Source: Ramicandelaber brevisporus (lineage: Eukaryota > Kickxellomycota > Ramicandelaberales > Ramicandelaberaceae). Taken from it: DNA of 13,087 bases. The stretch is from assembly GCA_025201865.1 (NCBI GenBank), contig MU603255.1, positions 1 through 13,087 of the forward strand. Reading direction: 5' to 3'. The notes under the pieces are model-generated. The model searched no databases and had not been told where the DNA came from. It saw only the letters and a program-made list of their open reading frames with translations. Made by a program: the position numbers and the translations under genes. This document shows positions 1-6,720 of this stretch, in pieces. Every line of letters begins with the position of its first letter. Within the stretch, counting starts at the first letter, position 1.

Positions 1-1290
1 CAGCAGCAGCAATCACATGAGCAGTATTACCAGCTACAGTATCAACAGCAGCAACAGCAACATTATCAACAGCAGATGATGTATCCAGCTCAATCGAGTA
101 CACCAGCTGCTCCACCGCAAATTATCATCACGCAGTCTATCCATGAGGTTGCTGCTGCCGCTGCTGCAGGTGAACAGTCTCCAATTCTGCGAAGCGCGAA
201 TGATCCGTCGCAGCCACCGCTCGGTTCGCCACCGCTTGGTTCGCCACCGTCATCGTCATCGTCGTTCGGGCCGCACAGTCCGTCGCTCGGCTTTGGCGGA
301 CTCGAACTGCGGTCACCTGCTGCTTCGTTCCCGTCAGTGTCGCAGGCACATGTACAGACACAGACACACACAAAGACACAATCACACCCGCAGATATATG
401 GACAGCCACATACACTCGCACAGATACATATACAATCACAGTCCGAGCTGCTGGATATCCACAGCTCCGAGTCGCATGAAAGCAGCGAGCCGATCTACAC
501 CGCAAGCAGCAGCGAGTCACTCCGCATCTCACGCAGCAATGAGCCGCTCCATATCTCGAACAGCAGCGATCCCGGCTTGGTCTCGCTGCCGTCCGTGCAA
601 ACTCTGATGTCCAGCGCTCGGCTGGCTGCATCACCGACATCGTCGACATCGCCATCTGGCCTGACCATGCAGCCGCTCGACCAGGCGCTCTCGTCTCCAA
701 CTCGCCTGCAGCCATCCGCACAGCTGTTATCATCGCCAGATCGAGCCCAGCCATCCGCGCAGCTGCTGTCGTCGCCGAGTCGCACGCACTCTGCCTTGCA
801 CCGGCCGGTTCGATCGCTGCCGTATCCAGTGCCAGCGGTATCAGCAGCATCAGTATCAACAGCAGGATCAGTATCAGCAGCATCAACAGTGGTGTCAACA
901 ACAGGATCGATATCAACACTAACAGTAGCAGCTTCATCGTCGCTCCTCGCATCCAGCCTGGCACAGTCGCTGCCGTCGCCTCCGCCGCTGTCGTATCGCA
1001 CACACACATCGCCGACAGCGCTCCATCCTCACACGCTGCTTCCCGCCATCTACTCTCCGCCAAGCGACCCAATCCAGCCACAGCAGGAACAGCAGCATCA
1101 CTATCAGCACCAGCAATATCACTATCAGCACTACTCTCGGTACCAACACGACGAGGAACTCGAGGATGACAACGCGCTCTCTCGGATCCAGCTGCTGGAG
1201 GACGAGATCCACCTCAAGGACGAGGTCATCGCCGACCTGCAGTCCGAGCTGGACAGTCTGCGGCACACTCGGGCGGTGAACCAGCAGTAG
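1..1290 (+). CDS. Ser/Pro/Gln-rich protein with C-terminal coiled coil (5' partial)
   Basis: I do not recognise the family. The frame is open from base 1 (Gln/Tyr/His-rich codons before the first visible ATG at 76), so the gene very probably starts outside the window; 429 residues are visible. Most of it is low-complexity and presumably disordered: a Q/Y/H-rich start, GSPPLGSPP repeats, Ser/Glu-rich segments, two copies plus a piece of a 13-residue repeat around QPSAQLLSSP, an A/S/T/V-rich stretch and a second Q/H/Y-rich block. Only the C-terminus looks ordered: about window residues 391-425 form an acidic amphipathic helix with Leu/Ile at 3-4 spacing (for example DEVIADLQSELDSLR), a likely dimerising coiled coil. 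It recalls leucine zippers such as that of cGMP-dependent kinase, but probably only by convergence. No Cys is seen before the stop. The gene ends at a TAG embedded in CAG repeats. A regulatory or scaffold protein is plausible; the function is unknown. Confidence 0.75.
   Translation, partial: QQQQSHEQYYQLQYQQQQQQHYQQQMMYPAQSSTPAAPPQIIITQSIHEVAAAAAAGEQSPILRSANDPSQPPLGSPPLGSPPSSSSSFGPHSPSLGFGGLELRSPAASFPSVSQAHVQTQTHTKTQSHPQIYGQPHTLAQIHIQSQSELLDIHSSESHESSEPIYTASSSESLRISRSNEPLHISNSSDPGLVSLPSVQTLMSSARLAASPTSSTSPSGLTMQPLDQALSSPTRLQPSAQLLSSPDRAQPSAQLLSSPSRTHSALHRPVRSLPYPVPAVSAASVSTAGSVSAASTVVSTTGSISTLTVAASSSLLASSLAQSLPSPPPLSYRTHTSPTALHPHTLLPAIYSPPSDPIQPQQEQQHHYQHQQYHYQHYSRYQHDEELEDDNALSRIQLLEDEIHLKDEVIADLQSELDSLRHTRAVNQQ
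691..783 (+). repeat. 39-bp coding tandem repeat, about 2.4 copies
   Basis: Copies at 691-729 and 730-768 plus a partial one at 769-783 encode SSPxRxQPSAQLL. The DNA copies differ mostly at third codon positions while the peptide is kept, which suggests an older duplication held at protein level. Confidence 0.8.
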
Positions 1291-1494
1291 CAGCAGCAGC
1301 AGCAGCAGCCGTTGCAGCAGCACAGACATTCGGCAGCAACATCGATATCGGCATTAACATCGGCCGCAACATCACTTGGCATTTGCACCGCAGGCGCGAC
1401 ATCTGTCTCGGCAGTTGCCTGCTCACAGTCTGCTTGCCGGATGCAGACATCTCGCTCTTGCTCCAGCGAGGAACACAGTAGTATTGATGCTTAA
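1291..1494 (+). other. In-frame open extension after the TAG stop
   Basis: After the TAG at 1288-1290 the same frame continues for 67 sense codons to a TAA at 1492-1494. It begins with six CAG codons, then Ala/Ser/Thr-rich sequence that resembles the A/S/T stretch inside the upstream gene (about 833-950). It differs in holding five Cys, whereas the upstream part has none. It may be 3' UTR, a former C-terminus cut off by a CAG-to-TAG change, or a readthrough extension. Sequence alone does not decide. Confidence 0.45.
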
Positions 1495-1645
1495 CTTTGC
1501 TTGCTCTCTTTTAAATGACTTTTAACTAATCCGGCTCTCAATCCGATCCTCTTATGTGAGCTACATCAATATAATCATAATGCAAAATGGATTAAACAAT
1601 AAAGATGAGAGACAAAACAATAAGAAAACAGTTACATCTAAATCG
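1495..1645. other. Convergent 3' intergenic region
   Basis: AT-richer spacer between the Ser/Pro/Gln-rich gene and RAD16, which converge. It contains an AATAAA on the plus strand and no recognisable gene. I see no AATAAA for RAD16 on the minus strand here, so its 3' end must use a variant signal or lie further downstream. Confidence 0.7.
1598..1603 (+). terminator. AATAAA polyadenylation signal
   Basis: Perfect AATAAA, 308 bases after the TAG or 104 bases after the later TAA of the upstream plus-strand gene. It is the only canonical signal in this spacer on that strand. Confidence 0.5.
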
Positions 1646-4600
1646 TTACATGACAAACAGAAAACGCAAGTCTTCTTCAGACAATCTCGCCAATGCGGCA
1701 CTATCACCACCAATTGTGGTATCGAATAAAGTCTGCTTCTTCTCTTGCAACTCAATGATTCTGCTTTCAATCGAGTCCTCAATGATGAGATTTGTTACTC
1801 GAATTGGACGATGTTGGCCCAGCCGATGAATGCGGTCAGCAGCCTGCAACTCCACAGCTGGATTCCACCACGGATCGCAAATGAACACATTTGAAGCCTC
1901 CGTCAGATTCAGCGCTACACCACCGGCTTTCAATGACACTAGGAACACAGTGTACTGATGCTTGGTCATGAAGACGTTGATGACAGCCTCACGCTGCTGG
2001 GGACCCATGCGACCGTCCAAGCGGCAGACGTGGAAGCCAGCACGATTCAAGCGCCACTGAACCAAGTCGAGGAAGTTGACAAACTGAGAGAAGACGATAG
2101 ACTTGATGGTGGCGTTCTCGCGGCGCAGACGAACGAGTTCTTCAACAAGTGCCTCAATCTTGGTGGATGAGCGCCAGCATGATATGTCAATCTTGTTCAC
2201 AATAGAGCGACGATACACCGCAGAGTTTGGAGAAGAGAGTGCGCACTCGGCAGCAGCAGAGCCAGGGGCAGCTCCACCAGCACCAGCACCAGCACCTTTG
2301 GTGGCAGCTGTGGTCTTGTTTGCAGGGTGTTCCAGAGCTGGCTGGGAGAGATCGATATCAAGCTTGGCAAAGCAGGTTGGACATGTGGCCGCAGCATTGC
2401 CAGCAGACTCGATAAAGCGGGTGACATCCTCGCGGCAAAACACATGCTTGCACTTGGCCATGATTGGATCCTCAGCCTCATCGCTGCACAATGCACAGAC
2501 AAGAGTCTCAATGGCATCCTGAGGAGCTTTGAGCTTGACAGTCAGCAAATCAGGGTGGTTGGCGGCCAGGCGCATGCGCGTGATCAGATCAAAGATGTTG
2601 GCGTAGTTGTTCAGCACAGTGCCTTGAGCAATGTACGTGTTGAACTGGCGCTGCATGTTTGTGAATAATGACTTGTACACTTCGCGCTCTTCTTCGTTAA
2701 ATACATCTCGACGCACTCGCATGATGCGCGGCGGCAAACCCAAATCATCTGCGCGCTCAACCTTTGTGTGTCGCAGCATGATCTGGCTCAGCAGCAGATG
2801 CAGTTTGCGGAACGCCACGAGACCATCTCCAGTGCCACCTTGGTCTTGAATTGGACCGAGGATTTCTTGGTTCCACCAGCAGAGATGGCTCGCTGCACCG
2901 TGTCCACATTCCTGGCATGTTGCATTGGGGTACTTGGTGAAGCGCCAGTGCAAGCTGCGGCAGGGACATTGCTTGCAAAAGTACATTGCATACGGATCAG
3001 CCTTGATGAAACGCAGCAGTGAATACAACTCACCAACGCGATTTTGGAGAGGAGTGCCGGTCAAGCACCAGCGGAAGTCGGATACCAACTCGAATGCAGC
3101 ACGCGCCGTTGTGCACGTTCTATCCTTGATGTTGTGAGCCTCGTCCAAAATGATACGATGCCACTTTATGGAATGCAGCAGCGATGGCTCTTTGACCAGC
3201 TCGCCCTTCTTCTTGACGCCGTACTGCTGCTTACGGAAGCCAGACTCAAGCAGAGCATACGTGGTCAGCACAACATCGTACGAACGTAGCTCGTCGGCAT
3301 CTGTGCTACGCTTCTGGCCATGATGGACAAGCACAGACAGAGTGGTTGTGTGCTTGGAGATCTCAGACCTCCACTGCATCAACGCAACCATTGGTACCAC
3401 AACCAAGTTTGGCTTCTTGCGTGGCTCTTGCAACATCAACGAGATGGCTTGAATAGTTTTGCCCATTCCCATCTCTGCCGCCAAAATCGAACCACTGTAA
3501 TCAGAAGACTTTTCTTGGTGGACCATCCATGCAACGCCTTCTCGCTGGAATGGGAGCAGCTGGAGCTTCAAGTCGGCGGGCTGATCAATGGGCTTGATGG
3601 CATTCTCAGGCTTCTTGGACTCTTCAACAGTTTTAGCCAAGCGGTCCCAAATACCAATCAGTACTGGATGCATCTCCTCGAGAACGCCACGTGTCTTTTG
3701 ACGGCGAGCTGCACGCTGTTCAATTAAGCGACGTTCATCGCGACGAGGTGCATTTCCAGCGCGATTGTTGTTGTTATTGTTGTTGTTGTTGTTTGCACGG
3801 CCTTCATCTTCATCAGATGAGCTGCTACTACTACTGTCGTCATCATCATCATCATCGTCATCGTCATCATCATCATCACCACTGTCACCAGCTGAGGAAT
3901 CAGTTTGACTATAATCGGAGTCATGCAGTGACAGGCGTCGGCTGTTACGCAAAGACGATGCTGTCGTGGCAGATGGTGCAGCAGATGGTGCAGCAGATGG
4001 TGCGCGAGTTGAGACACGACGGGCTGGCGCTTTGCCCTTGGCCTTGGCAGTGATATACTCTGTCTCTGTATCATCAGAGCTTGATTCAGAGTCATCTTCG
4101 TCAAATGCGCTGTCTTTGTCAGTGTCACTGTCTTCTTTATCTTTATTGATGGATGAGGCAGCGAACTTGGCAGGCAAAGTCAACAAACGTGCACTCTTGC
4201 GGCGTTGAGTTGCTGTAGTTGGCGGTGGACGTGCTGGAATATCAATCGATCCAGCAGACAATGGGCTTGATTCGGTCAGCATTGAGCGTACTCTAGCCCG
4301 ATTAGCCGCAGCCAGCTTGGATTCAGCAGCAGTGACAAAAGCGTCGTCGTCGTCATCGTCCTCCTCATCATCAGTGTCGGAGCCTGGTGTTGGTGGTACA
4401 GTTGATGATGTTGTAGTCTTGCGGTGCTTGGCAGAATTTGTTGGTGTTACTGATGCTGCTGTTGACGATGTAGCAGACGCATTGGCTTGGCCCTTGCCTT
4501 TACCACGAGCAGAGCCACGCTTAGCTGGCACAAGAAACTCAATGCTGTCAGCATCTGATTCGATTCCACTTTCCGCATCTGGCGTTGTCCCAGTGGATAC

Positions 4601-4708
4601 TGCGCGAGATATCGATGGGGTTGGCAGTTGAGATTGCTGCTGTTGCTGCTGCTGTTGCAGTTGCTGCTTGGCCTGCAGGCGAGCACTTGAACGGCTGCTT
4701 CCAGACAT
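1646..4708 (-). CDS. RAD16: RAD16-type SNF2 ATPase with RING finger (nucleotide excision repair)
   Basis: This 1020-residue protein has the full RAD16 layout. In yeast, Rad16 works with Rad7 as a DNA-dependent ATPase in global-genome nucleotide excision repair and in ubiquitin ligation. The N-terminus (1-335) is disordered, with a Q tract, acidic patches, D14, S7 and N10 runs and basic segments. The SNF2 ATPase follows: Walker A AEMGMGKT at 411-418, DEAH at 522-525, LTGTPLQNR at about 549-557. The family's Cys insert comes next (C578, C581, C583, C598, C601, C610, then WWNQEI). A C3HC4-type RING (CALC at 738 to CPTC at 776-779) splits the ATPase. The C-terminal helicase half includes FSQF, LDGRM and DRIHRLGQ (958-965). 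The C-terminus EEDLRFLF is typical. The start at 4708 is the first in-frame ATG; upstream in-frame sequence is CA-repeat leader. Key ATPase and zinc residues are all present, so it should be active. Confidence 0.95.
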   Translation of the reverse strand: MSGSSRSSARLQAKQQLQQQQQQQQSQLPTPSISRAVSTGTTPDAESGIESDADSIEFLVPAKRGSARGKGKGQANASATSSTAASVTPTNSAKHRKTTTSSTVPPTPGSDTDDEEDDDDDDAFVTAAESKLAAANRARVRSMLTESSPLSAGSIDIPARPPPTTATQRRKSARLLTLPAKFAASSINKDKEDSDTDKDSAFDEDDSESSSDDTETEYITAKAKGKAPARRVSTRAPSAAPSAAPSATTASSLRNSRRLSLHDSDYSQTDSSAGDSGDDDDDDDDDDDDDDSSSSSSSDEDEGRANNNNNNNNNNRAGNAPRRDERRLIEQRAARRQKTRGVLEEMHPVLIGIWDRLAKTVEESKKPENAIKPIDQPADLKLQLLPFQREGVAWMVHQEKSSDYSGSILAAEMGMGKTIQAISLMLQEPRKKPNLVVVPMVALMQWRSEISKHTTTLSVLVHHGQKRSTDADELRSYDVVLTTYALLESGFRKQQYGVKKKGELVKEPSLLHSIKWHRIILDEAHNIKDRTCTTARAAFELVSDFRWCLTGTPLQNRVGELYSLLRFIKADPYAMYFCKQCPCRSLHWRFTKYPNATCQECGHGAASHLCWWNQEILGPIQDQGGTGDGLVAFRKLHLLLSQIMLRHTKVERADDLGLPPRIMRVRRDVFNEEEREVYKSLFTNMQRQFNTYIAQGTVLNNYANIFDLITRMRLAANHPDLLTVKLKAPQDAIETLVCALCSDEAEDPIMAKCKHVFCREDVTRFIESAGNAAATCPTCFAKLDIDLSQPALEHPANKTTAATKGAGAGAGGAAPGSAAAECALSSPNSAVYRRSIVNKIDISCWRSSTKIEALVEELVRLRRENATIKSIVFSQFVNFLDLVQWRLNRAGFHVCRLDGRMGPQQREAVINVFMTKHQYTVFLVSLKAGGVALNLTEASNVFICDPWWNPAVELQAADRIHRLGQHRPIRVTNLIIEDSIESRIIELQEKKQTLFDTTIGGDSAALARLSEEDLRFLFVM
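3764..3793 (-). repeat. RAD16: Asn10 run from a GTT/AAC microsatellite
   Basis: Ten AAC/AAT codons encode Asn 306-315 of RAD16. On the plus strand this is GTT with two ATT interruptions. It is the same triplet family that is read as Gln (CAA) in the kinase gene. Confidence 0.9.
3836..3877 (-). repeat. RAD16: Asp14 run from a GAT/GAC microsatellite
   Basis: Fourteen GAT/GAC codons, followed in the protein by seven Ser and then the Asn run. The mixed codons indicate an older or selected tract rather than a fresh expansion. Confidence 0.9.
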
Positions 4709-4826
4709 GGAGATTGAGATCAAGCGCTGTTGTGATTTATCAGGTTTGCTGCGGAAGCCAAGATCAGCCAAACACAAGCAAACAACCAAAAAACGGCGCC
4801 TTTCCGTATGTGCTTGTGTGTCCAGC

Positions 4827-4843
4827 TGTGTGTGTGTGTGTGT
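4827..4843. repeat. (TG)8 dinucleotide microsatellite
   Basis: Pure TG/CA run about 120 bases upstream of the RAD16 ATG, in the shared upstream region. It is of a type that can be length-polymorphic. Confidence 0.9.
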
Positions 4844-4911
4844 AAGCAAGAATAGACACAAAGAGCAATTTGCTACTCCTTGCTGCTCTCCCTCCAGAGA
4901 GAATTAGCCCG

Positions 4912-4938
4912 CCACTACTACCACTACTACTACTACCA
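4912..4938. repeat. CCA/CTA triplet repeat
   Basis: Two copies of CCACTACTA followed by CTACTA and CCACT, about 65-90 bases upstream of the NAP1 ATG. Confidence 0.8.
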
Positions 4939-5003
4939 CTGCAAACGCACTTTAAAAAAAAAAGACAAAAGTCGAACTCGAAACACACTTGATCTACCAA
5001 CGA

Positions 5004-5867
5004 ATGTCTGACCACAAAGCTCTTGATCTGCCAGCCGAGGTTCTGCGCCGTATTGTCGCGGGCAAGGGTCTGCAGAAGGAGATCCACACCCTCGAGGCTC
5101 AAAAGGAACGCGAGCTGTACGCGTTGCGCTTAAAGTACGCACTCAAGTTTAACAGCGTCCAGCAGAAGGTTGTTGCCATCGCCAATGGTGACCACGAGCC
5201 ATCTTCTGACGAGATTGCTGCTGGTATTCCGCTCTACGAACAAGACAAGGATGAAGACGAGCCAGAGTACAAGGATGACGGCAAGGTCTCTGATGCCAAT
5301 CTCAAGGGCGTTCCAGATTTTTGGCTCCAGGTCATCAGCGGCCATCCATTGATGCAGAACATCCTGAACCCAGAGGATGTTGCCCCACTGCGCTCGCTCA
5401 AGAATGTCGTTGTCGAAGAGGTTGCTGACAAGCCACTGTCGTTCAAGCTGGTGTTCACATTTGCCAAGAACGACCACTTTGACAATGAAGTGCTGACCAA
5501 GACCATCAATTACAAGCAGGGTGAGCCAAATGGCAAGCCACAGCCACACTCTACCGAGGGCACTAAGATCAACTGGAAGTCAGAGAAGGCTGACGTAGAG
5601 TCGTTCTTTGATCTCTTCAGAACGACTGAGGCTGGCGATAACTCTGAGGAGCAAGCCGAGGCTATCATTAATGTCGCTAACATGATGATGGATGATGACA
5701 TGGCGTGCTTGTTCAAGGATCATCTCATTCCACACGCTGTTGATTGGTTCACTGGCAAGGCGATGGAGTACGATATCAGCCAAGACTTGCTTGACCAGGA
5801 TCCCTATGGTTACGAGGATGATGAGGATGACGAGGATGACGATGAGGATGATGATGATGAGGAGTAA
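5004..5867 (+). CDS. NAP1: NAP1-family nucleosome assembly protein (histone chaperone)
   Basis: This 287-residue protein is of the NAP/SET family, which binds histones H2A-H2B (and H3-H4), shuttles them to the nucleus and helps assemble and remodel nucleosomes. A helical N-terminal dimerisation segment (about 8-60) leads into the earmuff domain: GVPDFWLQVI at 102-111, LSFKLVFTF at 145-153, then NDHFDNEVLTKT at 156-167, a NAP1 hallmark. INWK (189-192), SFFDLF (200-205) and LIPHAVDWFTGKA (241-253) follow. The protein ends in a D/E tail (about 271-287), the usual histone-binding acidic tail. It is shorter than yeast Nap1 (about 417 residues) because the long N-terminal extension is missing; the core is whole. 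ATG 5004 is chosen because the only upstream in-frame start-like codon is TTG. It diverges from RAD16 and converges on the kinase gene, 98 bp between stops. Confidence 0.93.
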   Translation: MSDHKALDLPAEVLRRIVAGKGLQKEIHTLEAQKERELYALRLKYALKFNSVQQKVVAIANGDHEPSSDEIAAGIPLYEQDKDEDEPEYKDDGKVSDANLKGVPDFWLQVISGHPLMQNILNPEDVAPLRSLKNVVVEEVADKPLSFKLVFTFAKNDHFDNEVLTKTINYKQGEPNGKPQPHSTEGTKINWKSEKADVESFFDLFRTTEAGDNSEEQAEAIINVANMMMDDDMACLFKDHLIPHAVDWFTGKAMEYDISQDLLDQDPYGYEDDEDDEDDDEDDDDEE

Positions 5868-5965
5868 ATAATCTTATCTTTAAAAACTAAAACGGACTGC
5901 TGTTTTTATTTTTAACGATTTAGTTAATATTAATATGGTACATATTGCGACTGGTGTTAGTTTAT
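5868..5965. other. Short convergent spacer, NAP1 / kinase
   Basis: Ninety-eight AT-rich bases separate the two stop codons. Two AATAAA signals for the kinase (minus strand) lie in or at the edge of it, so the 3' UTRs of NAP1 and the kinase probably overlap. For NAP1 only the weaker AATAAT directly after its TAA is visible. Confidence 0.7.
5905..5910 (-). terminator. AATAAA polyadenylation signal for the kinase gene
   Basis: TTTATT on the plus strand, about 56 bases past the kinase stop codon and only 38 bases from the NAP1 stop. This spacing suits a short 3' UTR. Confidence 0.5.
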
Positions 5966-5966
5966 T
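5961..5966 (-). terminator. AATAAA overlapping the kinase stop codon
   Basis: The minus strand reads TAAATAAA, so a canonical hexamer begins on the last base of the TAA stop. It is very close to the stop for cleavage, so the signal at 5905-5910 may be the one used. Confidence 0.35.
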
Positions 5967-6661
5967 TAGATTGCAATACCTTGGAGATAGAATGATTGAT
6001 TGCTTGATGATTTTTGCTCAGCTGAGGGTGTTGAGTGTTGTTGCTGTTGTTGCTGTTGTTGCTGTTGCTGCGGCTGTTGCGACTGTTGTGACTGTTGTTT
6101 ACCACGGCGGCCCAGAATAGTAGCACGTCCAATATCGAGGGCAAACGGCTGCCACCACTTGCGACGAGCTGTTGTGGCACCATCTCCACCGGCGCTACTA
6201 CTGCCGCTTGGAACATTTTCTTGGTCATTTCCTGGAGCGTTTGCAGCGTTTGAATTGGTGACAAGTGGCGGTAGTGGCGGTAGTGGTGGCGGTAGTGGTG
6301 GCTGTTGTTGCTGTTCATGCTGCTGAGCCGGTGGTATTGGTGGTGATACTGTTTGGCCCAATGAATGGCGACGATGAACCTCATCAAAAATACGCTTGAG
6401 AGTTTCGACGTCTTCTTCATCATCCCCTTCTTCATCGTCATCATTATTTTTATTACTGTTATCATTATTGCGAAGTGGGCCAGTGGCACTATGCTGTTGC
6501 TGATGCTGTTGCTGATGCTGTTGCTGATGCTGTTGCTGATGCTGATGCTGATATTGATGCTGATGCTGATATTGAGCTGGAGTTAAACCTGCACTTGGAT
6601 GTGGAGTTGGAGGCTTTACACGGCGAGTTGCTGCAAAATTGCTCGCTGAAGCCTGTCCATT

Positions 6662-6720
<59 letters not shown>

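Larger units (their letters stand above)
4709..5003. promoter_or_regulatory. Bidirectional promoter region, RAD16 / NAP1
   Basis: This 295-bp spacer separates the ATGs of two divergent genes and must hold both 5' leaders and promoters. It carries a (TG)8 run (4827-4843), a CCACTACTA-type triplet repeat (about 4912-4938) and an A-rich stretch (about 4951-4963) just before the NAP1 start. No ATG lies on the RAD16 strand across the spacer, as expected of a leader. On the NAP1 strand one ATG at 4808 opens a 15-codon uORF, which matters only if transcription starts upstream of it. No specific factor site can be named. Confidence 0.6.

Noticed and set aside
137-1081. Long minus-strand frames opposite the Ser/Pro/Gln-rich gene
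   Set aside because: They arise from stop-poor repeat DNA and translate to Leu/Thr/Cys-rich filler with no domains, while the plus frame has a coherent composition and a coiled coil.
1288-1290. Firm claim that UAG means Gln in this organism
   Set aside because: One instance only. No other TAG occurs among the many Gln codons of six complete genes, so a normal stop or a nonsense change is simpler.
934-1450. Leu- and Cys-rich minus-strand frames over the CAG region
   Set aside because: CTG/TGC readings of the CAG microsatellite in other frames.
3691-4208. His- and Ser-rich frames opposite the RAD16 N-terminus
   Set aside because: Shadow readings of the GAT/ATC and GTT runs.
4709-4861. A 51-residue N-terminal extension of RAD16
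   Set aside because: It starts at TTG and translates the CA repeat as THTHT. The first ATG is 4708.
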